From positions 1 to 37,884 of the forward strand of contig CAZDXB010000026.1 of assembly GCA_964509335.1 (NCBI GenBank): DNA of 37,884 nt, in the 5' to 3' direction. This document shows, piece after piece, positions 31,061-37,884 of this stretch (within the stretch, counting starts at the first letter, position 1; each line of letters starts with the position of its first letter). The notes below the pieces were generated by a model, which saw only the letters and a list, made by a program, of their open reading frames with translations, had not been told where the DNA came from and did no database searches. A program made the position numbers and the translations under genes. The DNA comes from CAZDXB01 sp964509335 (GTDB lineage Bacteria; Bacteroidota; Ignavibacteria; Kapaibacteriales; UBA2268).

Positions 31061-31092
31061 ATTGGTTTTTTAACTAACATAAAGCATTGAAT

Positions 31093-32214
31093 ATGAGCAG
31101 AAAAACAACAATCGCATTAACGGCGGCGGGCATAATTATAATTGGGATTATTCTTTTTCAAGTGTTTTCGGGAATGGAAAAAGAGCCGCCGGGAAAAATC
31201 CGTTCGGAGCCGGCTAAATACGTCCTGTCGGAGAAAGTAAAGTATCGCGACTATTACGCGAAAACTACCGTTTACGGCAGGGTTTCGGCGAAAAACAAAA
31301 TCGAGGTTTACTCGGAAGTTACGGGCGAAGTTCTCAAAAGAAAGCCTGAGTTCGACGTCGGCAACTACTTTAAAAAAGGGCGGATAATGGCAAAAATCGA
31401 CGCCGAAGAGTTAAGACTGAATCTATTCTCGCAGAAAAGCGAAATGATTAATTTACTCGCCCGCATACTGCCGGATATAAAAGCAGATTTCCCGGGTTCA
31501 TATCCGCAATGGGACGAGTATCTAAAGAATTTTGAAATAGAAGGCGAAACACAGCCGCTTCCCGAGCCGAAAAGCTCTAAAGAAAAGTATTATCTCGCGG
31601 CACGCAACATTTATAAGATTTATTACGCTATTAGAAGCTTGGAATTGAGAATAGACAAATACGAGATACGCGCTCCTTTTAACGGAACTGTAACCGAAAG
31701 TTACATTGAGCCGGGAACTTTGGTAAGAACCGGACAGAAGTTAGGCGCGTTTGTCGGTTCGGGCAACTACGAGCTTTTAGCCGCCGTCAACGAAGACGAG
31801 GCAAAATTTATCGGCGTCGGCGCTAAGGCGATTGTTTATTCCGAAAACGGCGTCGATTCTTGGATTGGAAGAGTCGTTAGAATCGGCGACAATATCGACC
31901 CCGTTACCCAGACAGTTTCGGTTTTTATAAGAGTCTCCGGCAAGGGCTTGAAAGACGGCATGTATCTGAAATCGGACATAACCGGCTCGAAATTGGAGAA
32001 CGTATTTAAAATGCCAAGGAACGCTCTCGTGGACGAGACTTACATTAACTGCGTCTCCGGGGACAGTTTGTTGATTAGAAAGAAAGTGGACGTCGTGAGA
32101 GAAGACGAACGAGACGCTTACGTTCGCGGAGTCGATACGCTAACTTTAGCCATTGTAGAACCGCTTGTGGAAGTTCCGACTGGAACGAAAGTCAAACCGT
32201 ATTTAGAAAAATAA
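31093..32214 (+). CDS. RND efflux membrane fusion protein
   Basis: Periplasmic adaptor of a tripartite efflux pump, 373 aa from the ATG at 31093 (a TTG two codons earlier is less likely). An N-terminal anchor helix lies at about 8-24 (IALTAAGIIIIGIILFQVF). Two lipoyl half-motifs flank the hairpin: SEVTGEVLKRKPEFDVGNYF with KGRIMAKID, and RAPFNGTVTESYIEPGTLV with TGQKLGAFV. A beta-barrel follows with VSVFIRVSGKGLKDGMYLKSDI. The helical hairpin is short. It starts the run fusion protein - pump - TolC; the pump gene begins 25 bp after its stop. It connects the inner-membrane pump to the TolC channel. Confidence 0.9.
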   Translation: MSRKTTIALTAAGIIIIGIILFQVFSGMEKEPPGKIRSEPAKYVLSEKVKYRDYYAKTTVYGRVSAKNKIEVYSEVTGEVLKRKPEFDVGNYFKKGRIMAKIDAEELRLNLFSQKSEMINLLARILPDIKADFPGSYPQWDEYLKNFEIEGETQPLPEPKSSKEKYYLAARNIYKIYYAIRSLELRIDKYEIRAPFNGTVTESYIEPGTLVRTGQKLGAFVGSGNYELLAAVNEDEAKFIGVGAKAIVYSENGVDSWIGRVVRIGDNIDPVTQTVSVFIRVSGKGLKDGMYLKSDITGSKLENVFKMPRNALVDETYINCVSGDSLLIRKKVDVVREDERDAYVRGVDTLTLAIVEPLVEVPTGTKVKPYLEK

Positions 32215-32239
32215 TTTGCAAATAAAAAAGCTTTGAGAT

Positions 32240-35200
32240 ATGACAAATTTAATCAAGCATTTTATAAAATACCCCGCTTGGCCCAAAGCGATAAAAACAG
32301 CGCTGTTAATATTCGGATTAGCCGCTATATTCAGCTTGCGCTCGTCGTTTTTCCCGGAAAAGGAGAGCAATATAATTCAGATTCAAGCGGTTTATCCGGG
32401 AGCGGCGCCGGAGGAAATCGAAAAAGGAATCGTTAAAAGAATAGAGGAAAACTTAAAGGGCGTGCAGGGCTTAGAACGATTCACTTCCAAATCGAAAGAG
32501 AACAACGCCTCGATTACCGTGGAGGTTTTTGAAGATTACGACATCGACGAGGTTCTGCGCGACGTTAAAAACGCGGTCGATAGAATAAACTCTTTTCCAA
32601 AGGGAATGGAGCCTCCGGTTGTATTCAAACAGCCGGGGATGGAATTTGCTGTCAGCTTTACTTTGACGGGCGACGTCGATTTAAAAACGCTGAAGCTAAA
32701 GGCGAGGGAAGCGGAAAACGAGCTAAGAAGCATAGAGGGAATATCGCAAGTGTCGTTCGAAGGATTTCCCGCCGAGGAAATCGTCGTTAATTTCAGAGAA
32801 AAGGATTTGGAAGCGTACGGACTAACGTTCGACCAAATCGCCAATAGAATTAGACAAGAGAACATAGAGCTTTCCGCCGGCGAGATTAAAACCGACGAAG
32901 AGGAGATACTGATAAAAATCCGTCAAAAAGGATATTACGCAAAAGATTTGCGGGACATACCAATCAAAGCCGATAGAAACGGACGAATAGTCAGATTGAG
33001 CGAGGTGGCGGACGTAAAAAACGCTTGGGCGGAAAACCCGAAAAAGACATACTTAAAAGGTCGTCGAGCGGCTATAGTAAACGTCAATAAAATAGTCGGC
33101 GAAAATATTATTGAGATAACCGAGAAAACAAAAGAATACATCGGGGAGTTTAACGAAAAAAACGACAAAGTTGAGGCAAAGATATTAAGGGACGCGACTG
33201 TCAATCTTCGAGAACGTTTGAATCTTTTGGTAAAAAACGGAACCATAGGCGCGATTTTAGTTATCGCTTCGTTGGCTTTGTTTTTGAACTTAAGGCTGGC
33301 TTTTTGGGTCGCTCTCAGTCTGCCGATTTCATTTTTGGGTATGTTTTTAATGTTGTATTTGACCGGACTGACTATTAACGTTTTCTCGCTATTCGGCTGC
33401 ATAATCGTAATCGGTATATTAGTGGACGACGGGATAGTGGTCGGCGAGCAAATATATCAATCTCACGAGGAAGGGCTTAAACCGTTCTCGGCGGCTTACA
33501 GCGGCGTAATGAACGTTATCGGCTCTGTATTTTTCGCGATATTGACGACAATTGTCGCCTTTACGCCGTTTTTCTTCCTGACCGGCAGGCAAGGCTCTTT
33601 TATGTTCGACGTAGCTTTTGTCGTAACGGTTACGATTTTCTTCTCGCTTTTCGAAGCGGCGTTTATACTACCTTCGCACTTGGCGCATTCAAAAGCCCTG
33701 AGAAAGGATAAGAAAAAAAGCTCAATCCGCGAAAAGCTGAACAAAATACTATTATATCCGAGAGACAAATGGTATTCGAAATCGCTTAAGTTTTTCTGCA
33801 AGAACTGGATACTAGTTTTAGCGTTCGCTTTCCTGTTAACTGTTTCTACTATAGGAGCTTTTAGGGGCGGTATAATTGGCGCGACCTTCTTCCCGTTTCT
33901 CGATTTCGACTCTTTTGACATTAGCTTGATTATGCCCGCCGGAACTCGCGAGTCGGAAACATACGATATATTAAAGCGCATAGAAAAAGCGACTTGGGAA
34001 GTTAACAAAGAGCTTAGCGCGAAAAGAGACGACGGCAAGCAAGTTATCGAGAAAGTTACGGTGAACTTGGCGCAAGGTCCCGTGGGGCTGTTCGGTTCGG
34101 CGGAAGAAGGCAAAGGCAATATCGGAACGGTGAAAGTAATTATGCTAAGCGGAGAAGAGAGAAATATGGGAAGCTATGTCGTAAAGAACGCGATAAGAGA
34201 AAAAGTCGGTCCCGTGTATGAAGCCGAGCGCTTGACTTACGGCGAAGGCTCTAGATTCGGCAAGCCCGTTTCGTTTCCGCTAATAAGCCCGGATATAGAA
34301 GAGTTGGAAGCCGCCAAGACAGAATTGAAGCGGGGATTGAAGTCGATGCCGGAATTGACCGGCGTAACCGACGACGCGCCCTTGGGACCGCGGGAAATCG
34401 ACATTAAGCTAAAAAAGAAAGCTTATATGCTGGGGCTTTCCAGCCTCGAAATCGCCAGGCAAATAAGACAGGGCTTTTTTGGCGAAGAAATTCAGCGGCT
34501 TCAGCGCGGCGAGGACGAAATAAAAGTCTGGTCGAGATACGCGCCGGAGGACAGACGTTCGGTGGAAAAGTGGGAAAATATGAACATACGCGTCCGCGAC
34601 GGTCGCGAAATTCCGCTCGGCGAGCTTGTCGATTACGAAATAAAGCGGAGCATTTCGGTTATTAATCACTTGAACGGCGATAGAGTTATTACCGTCGAAG
34701 CGGTTCTTAAAAACGAGCGGGCGGAAGCGCCGCCAATATTAAACAGAGCTAAGGAGAAACTTCTTAAGCCGATATTGAGAAAATATCCGAACGTGAAAAC
34801 CGCCGAATCTGGACAGCAAAGAGAAATAATGAAAACGGCGCGCTCTTCTCAAATCGCTATGCCGGTAGCGTTCGTTATAATGTTTTTCCTGATATCCCTG
34901 AGCTTCCGTTCAATATCTCAAGCCTTCGTAGTAATCGCTTTAGTTCCGCTAGGCTTGATTGGAGCGGCTTGGGGTCATTTTGTTCAGGGAATACCCGTAA
35001 GCATTATGTCCGCTTACGGAATTATCGCTCTTATCGGCATAATCGTTAACAACTCGATTGTATTTATTAATACGGCGAACGGTTTTATGAAAAAAGGGAG
35101 GAAATTCGAAGACGCCGTTTTTAAAGCGGGAATCAATCGCTTCAGACCGATTTTATTAACGACTGTTACGACCGTTCTGGGGCTTTTGCCGCTCCTCGCG

Positions 35201-35428
35201 GAAACGAGCTTACAGGCGCAATTTCTTATTCCTATGGCGGTGTCGGTATCGTATGGATTGTTATTCGGAGCGGTTCTGACTCTGATTTTCCTGCCGGTTT
35301 TTATGTTTTTATTAAACAGGATTAAATTAAACTTCAAGAAATTACTCGGCGAAAAAGACTTAACGCCAGAAGACGTAGAGCCGGCTGTTATAGAGTCGAG
35401 ACAAATAAAAAAGTATTTCGAAGAGTAA
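32240..35428 (+). CDS. RND-family efflux pump, inner-membrane transporter
   Basis: 1062-aa proton-driven AcrB-type transporter with the usual 12 helices: TM1 at about 16-33, TM2-TM6 at 335-475, TM7 near 520 and TM8-TM12 at about 865-1010, with two large periplasmic loops. The TM4 proton relay Asp pair is present (GILVDDGIVV, D396/D397). The TM10 position of AcrB Lys940 is Asn here (IGIIVNNSIVF, N937), a variant seen in other RND subgroups, so coupling may differ. The loop after TM1 has the SSFFPEKESNIIQIQA segment of family members. Substrates are unknown. It forms a tripartite pump with the fusion protein upstream and the TolC homologue downstream; MarR control is likely. Confidence 0.94.
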   Translation: MTNLIKHFIKYPAWPKAIKTALLIFGLAAIFSLRSSFFPEKESNIIQIQAVYPGAAPEEIEKGIVKRIEENLKGVQGLERFTSKSKENNASITVEVFEDYDIDEVLRDVKNAVDRINSFPKGMEPPVVFKQPGMEFAVSFTLTGDVDLKTLKLKAREAENELRSIEGISQVSFEGFPAEEIVVNFREKDLEAYGLTFDQIANRIRQENIELSAGEIKTDEEEILIKIRQKGYYAKDLRDIPIKADRNGRIVRLSEVADVKNAWAENPKKTYLKGRRAAIVNVNKIVGENIIEITEKTKEYIGEFNEKNDKVEAKILRDATVNLRERLNLLVKNGTIGAILVIASLALFLNLRLAFWVALSLPISFLGMFLMLYLTGLTINVFSLFGCIIVIGILVDDGIVVGEQIYQSHEEGLKPFSAAYSGVMNVIGSVFFAILTTIVAFTPFFFLTGRQGSFMFDVAFVVTVTIFFSLFEAAFILPSHLAHSKALRKDKKKSSIREKLNKILLYPRDKWYSKSLKFFCKNWILVLAFAFLLTVSTIGAFRGGIIGATFFPFLDFDSFDISLIMPAGTRESETYDILKRIEKATWEVNKELSAKRDDGKQVIEKVTVNLAQGPVGLFGSAEEGKGNIGTVKVIMLSGEERNMGSYVVKNAIREKVGPVYEAERLTYGEGSRFGKPVSFPLISPDIEELEAAKTELKRGLKSMPELTGVTDDAPLGPREIDIKLKKKAYMLGLSSLEIARQIRQGFFGEEIQRLQRGEDEIKVWSRYAPEDRRSVEKWENMNIRVRDGREIPLGELVDYEIKRSISVINHLNGDRVITVEAVLKNERAEAPPILNRAKEKLLKPILRKYPNVKTAESGQQREIMKTARSSQIAMPVAFVIMFFLISLSFRSISQAFVVIALVPLGLIGAAWGHFVQGIPVSIMSAYGIIALIGIIVNNSIVFINTANGFMKKGRKFEDAVFKAGINRFRPILLTTVTTVLGLLPLLAETSLQAQFLIPMAVSVSYGLLFGAVLTLIFLPVFMFLLNRIKLNFKKLLGEKDLTPEDVEPAVIESRQIKKYFEE

Positions 35429-35544
35429 TTATAACAAATAGAAATATTCGATATGAATAAGGAATTTATTAGAAACAAAGCTGAATTTAAAGTTGCTCGG
35501 ATTTATAAATTGCGGATTAATCACTTCTTACAAATTATAACGTT

Positions 35545-36891
35545 ATGAAAAAACTAATAATATCAATTATACTCGCCGCGGTTCCTTTCGCCGCAAACGC
35601 TCAAGAAACTTTGACTTTGAAAAAAGCGGTTGAAAAAACGCTCGAAAACAATTACTCGATAAGAGTCGTAAAAAGGAGCGGAGAGATAGCGGAGAATAAT
35701 TATTCAATCGGCAACGCGGGGATGTTGCCGCGAATAGACGCCGTCGCCGGAGCGAGCTACGCCGTCAACGACATCGAGATGCAACTAAACGTAGGCGGAG
35801 GGATGAGCGGTCCGCCCTCCGACACGACTTCCACGGGACCTATGACTATAGACAAAACCGGTAGCGCGACGAAAAATTACAACGCGGCGGTCGAGCTAAA
35901 CTGGACGCTTTTCGACGGCTTCGCTATGTTCGCTAATTACGAAAAACTCGAGGAACTGAAAAAGAAAAGCGACATTGAAATACAAACGGCGATTGAGGGA
36001 ACTATACAAGGGCTAATTAATACTTATTACGAAGCCGTTAAAATGGAGCAAAATTTAAACGCGATGGAGAAAACCTTGCAGATATCGAGAGATAGATACA
36101 AACGGGCGAAAGACAGGAAGGAATACGGCTCCGGCTCCAGAATCGAGGTATTGAACGCCTTAGTCGATTTGAACGCCGACAGCTCTAGCTATATGCAGAT
36201 GAAGCTCGCTTTCGAAAATATGATAAGGAATCTTAATTTTATGATGGGCGAGGATATTAACGCCGACATAAAGTTAAATTCCGAAGCTAAGTTTAGAGAT
36301 TTGCCGGATTTTGAAAATTTGAAGAAAATCGCTTTCGAAAAAAACTCGTCGCTGAATCAAGCCTTGAAAGAAAAGCGGATTTCGGAACTGGATTATAAAG
36401 CGGCGACAGCTCTGTATTATCCCAGAATAAATTTTAAGACCTCGTATTCATATACGAAACAAGAGAACGACGCCGGCTTTATGATAAGCAATATGAACAA
36501 GGGCGTTTCGGCGGGTATATCGGCGAATTGGAATTTATACGACGGCAATCGCTCGAACATAGCGACGCAGAACGCTTCCGTGGCGGCGGCTATGAAAGAG
36601 TTGAGGTATAAGCAAGTAAAAGAACAAATAGAGCTGAATTTGGTTAACGCTTACGAGAATTACGAGCAGAGACTCGAGATATACGAAATGGAGAAGGAGA
36701 ATATAAAAACCGCCGAAGCCAATTTCGAGCGAGCGGAGAGCTTGTTTAAGCTCGGGCAGTTGACTTCTATCGATTTCCGTCAAGCGCAGTTGGGATTGGT
36801 TCGGGCGGAAAACCGGCTGAACGACGCGAAGTATTCCGCCAAAGTCGCCGAGAGCGAGCTATTATTATTGGCGGGGATATATTTTGAGTGA
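35545..36891 (+). CDS. TolC-family outer-membrane efflux channel
   Basis: 448-aa outer-membrane factor. Signal peptide at 1-19 (ends AANAQ). Two internal repeats of the family are visible: LTLKKAVEKTLENNYSIRV with LELNWTLFDG-like strands, then a helical coil, and again NQALKEKRI with GISANWNLYDGNR. Long amphipathic helices (REYGSGS-type turn at about 189-196, LFKLGQLTSIDFRQAQLGLV near the end) form the tunnel. It carries substrates from the RND pump and fusion protein across the outer membrane. It lies 116 bp after the pump gene with the same orientation, so the three probably form one transcription unit. Function assigned from fold pattern and context. Confidence 0.92.
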   Translation: MKKLIISIILAAVPFAANAQETLTLKKAVEKTLENNYSIRVVKRSGEIAENNYSIGNAGMLPRIDAVAGASYAVNDIEMQLNVGGGMSGPPSDTTSTGPMTIDKTGSATKNYNAAVELNWTLFDGFAMFANYEKLEELKKKSDIEIQTAIEGTIQGLINTYYEAVKMEQNLNAMEKTLQISRDRYKRAKDRKEYGSGSRIEVLNALVDLNADSSSYMQMKLAFENMIRNLNFMMGEDINADIKLNSEAKFRDLPDFENLKKIAFEKNSSLNQALKEKRISELDYKAATALYYPRINFKTSYSYTKQENDAGFMISNMNKGVSAGISANWNLYDGNRSNIATQNASVAAAMKELRYKQVKEQIELNLVNAYENYEQRLEIYEMEKENIKTAEANFERAESLFKLGQLTSIDFRQAQLGLVRAENRLNDAKYSAKVAESELLLLAGIYFE

Positions 36892-36938
36892 TATGAATTA
36901 TATTTGTAATAATGAGTAATGAAATAAATACAAGTAGC

Positions 36939-36958
36939 GGCGAACCTGCGTGTTCGCC
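36939..36958. repeat. GC-rich hairpin after the TolC gene
   Basis: GGCGAAC-CTGCGT-GTTCGCC, a perfect 7-bp stem with a 6-base loop, 47 bp after the efflux-operon stop. It may act as a terminator, although no T-run follows. It resembles dispersed hairpin repeats built on GGCGAAC...GTTCGCC seen in many bacteria (from memory). Confidence 0.45.
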
Positions 36959-36974
36959 TCGTTATGGACTCCGA

Positions 36975-37000
36975 CTCATTCCCAAATTACAATTTGGGAA
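36975..37000. repeat. Truncated type A palindrome
   Basis: CTCATTCCCAAATT, central AC, then AATTTGGGAA; the final GAATGAG arm end is missing. It lies between the TolC gene and kdsB. The central dinucleotide differs from the other copies (GG, AG) while the inner arms still match. Confidence 0.75.
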
Positions 37001-37045
37001 AGTGGAAGAAACGGCTGCCAAACTAATTAAACGCGGGAAAACGTT

Positions 37046-37789
37046 ATGAAATCAATAATAATAATTCCGGCGCGGTACGCTTCTACAAGGCTTCCCGGCA
37101 AGCCTTTGAAAGACGTCGCGGGCAAAACGCTGATTCAAAGAGTCTGGGAAGGCGCCGGCAGTAGCGAAATAGCGTCGAGAACACTAATAGCCACCGACGA
37201 CGAGAGAATATCGCGCGAATGCGAACGCTTTGGCGCCGAATGTATATTGACTAGCGACAAAGCCCGCAGCGGAAGCGACAGAATACTAGAAGCATACGAT
37301 TCAATTAACGAGAACGCTGAAATAGTCGTAAACGTCCAAGGCGACGAACCTTTGATGAGCGGCGAATTAATAGACAAGCTATTGAGCGAATTTATCGATT
37401 CGAAAGCCGACGTCGGAACTTTAATCAAAAAAATCGATTCGCTCGAAGAGTTCAAAGACAATTCCGTCGTTAAAGCGATAGTCGGCGAAAACGGGATTGC
37501 GAAAGATTTTAAGAGAGAAATCGAATTCGACGACGAGTCAAAAGCGAACGAAGACATTCGGAACGGCGTATATTACAAACATATAGGCGTTTACGCATAC
37601 AGGACAGCCGTTCTTAGGCGATTCGTCAATTTGCCGCCTTCGCCCCGAGAGCAACGAGAAAAACTAGAACAATTGCGGCTTCTGGAAGACGGCGCGACAT
37701 TTCTTTGCGTCGGGACTGATAAGGAATTAATCGGAATCGATACGCCGGAGGATTTGGATAGAGCGAGACGAATATTTGAAAAGCGGTAA
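37046..37789 (+). CDS. kdsB: 3-deoxy-manno-octulosonate cytidylyltransferase (CMP-Kdo synthetase)
   Basis: Cytoplasmic enzyme that activates Kdo with CTP for lipopolysaccharide synthesis, consistent with a Gram-negative envelope. 247 aa. Motifs: IPARYASTRLPGKPL (7-21; R10 and K19 bind nucleotide), NVQGDEP (96-102, D100 being the metal-binding Asp), KHIGVYAYR (178-186), EQLRLLE (208-214) and GIDTPEDLDR (230-239, D232). Odd point: the usual FSR..IP block before KHIG is replaced by FKREIE (155-160), so the Kdo-side loop differs from standard enzymes. ATG with GGGAAA upstream. It stands alone after the efflux genes, separated by repeats, and no other Kdo gene is in the window. Confidence 0.92.
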   Translation: MKSIIIIPARYASTRLPGKPLKDVAGKTLIQRVWEGAGSSEIASRTLIATDDERISRECERFGAECILTSDKARSGSDRILEAYDSINENAEIVVNVQGDEPLMSGELIDKLLSEFIDSKADVGTLIKKIDSLEEFKDNSVVKAIVGENGIAKDFKREIEFDDESKANEDIRNGVYYKHIGVYAYRTAVLRRFVNLPPSPREQREKLEQLRLLEDGATFLCVGTDKELIGIDTPEDLDRARRIFEKR

Positions 37790-37821
37790 TGTAATTGAAA
37801 AACACATCCCCAGCCTCCTCG

Positions 37822-37869
37822 CCAAACTCCGATTTTTTTCTAATTCCCAAATCGGAGTTTGGGAATTAG
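37822..37869. repeat. Nested type B palindrome with an extra half site
   Basis: A complete type B palindrome in reverse orientation (37840-37869; core CCCAAA-TCGGAG-TTTGGG). A fragment of the same element, CCAAACTCCGATTT (37822-37835), precedes it in the opposite sense and pairs perfectly over 14 bp with AAATCGGAGTTTGG (37849-37862). Two alternative hairpins therefore compete. The T-run between them (37833-37839) and the position just after kdsB suggest a possible terminator role. Confidence 0.72.
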
Positions 37870-37884
37870 GATATGGTGTTGGAG

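Noticed and set aside
31087..31092. TTG start for the membrane fusion protein
   Set aside because: An ATG lies two codons later and is the more probable start.

Overview
The window looks like a draft chromosomal scaffold (one run of 100 Ns) from a Gram-negative member of the FCB group: Bacteroidota, or a relative such as Ignavibacteria, Chlorobiota or Kapabacteria. This is inferred from three large exported proteins with C-terminal type IX secretion (T9SS) sorting domains, a DUF3127 protein, a PNGase F-like protein, an LPS gene (kdsB) and OmpA, TolC and RND envelope proteins. Some genes have clear Shine-Dalgarno sequences (upstream of the LOG, aspS and CGGC genes) and others have only AT-rich leaders. 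I cannot name a genus.

Layout. 1-10.9 kb: exported T9SS cargo (PNGase F-like amidase split by a LamG domain, subtilisin-like protease, Asp-box/propeller protein) with a 6-phosphofructokinase between the first two. A MITE-like element lies between the two convergent cargo genes. 10.9-17.3 kb: a gene-less structured stretch, a periplasmic TolB/FlgO-like protein, an orphan DNA methyltransferase bracketed by two near-identical ~345-bp direct repeats, a small conserved protein coupled to a membrane protein, and an outer-membrane protein with two OmpA-type domains. 17.3-23.5 kb: hutI, an exported TPR-CHAT peptidase-like protein, and aspS. 23.9-26.8 kb (plus strand): GNAT protein, CGGC-type metal-binding protein, queE (no ATG/GTG/TTG start) and a DUF3127 protein with an SSB-like acidic tail. 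26.8-30.3 kb (minus strand): a probable operon coaD - LOG - DnaJ-domain - rhodanese - sigma-54 activator. 30.4-37.8 kb (plus strand): marR with a palindromic operator, a tripartite RND efflux set (fusion protein, pump, TolC) and kdsB.

The main feature not explained by genes is a family of palindromes sharing ATTCCC...GGGAAT ends. They occur singly in many intergenic gaps, as composite arrays flanking the methyltransferase, and as a 28-bp tandem array that broke the assembly at the N gap. The best candidate for an unusual system is the methyltransferase cassette framed by these arrays. The queE start, the Asp-to-Asn change in phosphofructokinase and the exported CHAT protein are secondary points. 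No tRNA, rRNA, CRISPR array or complete insertion sequence was seen.
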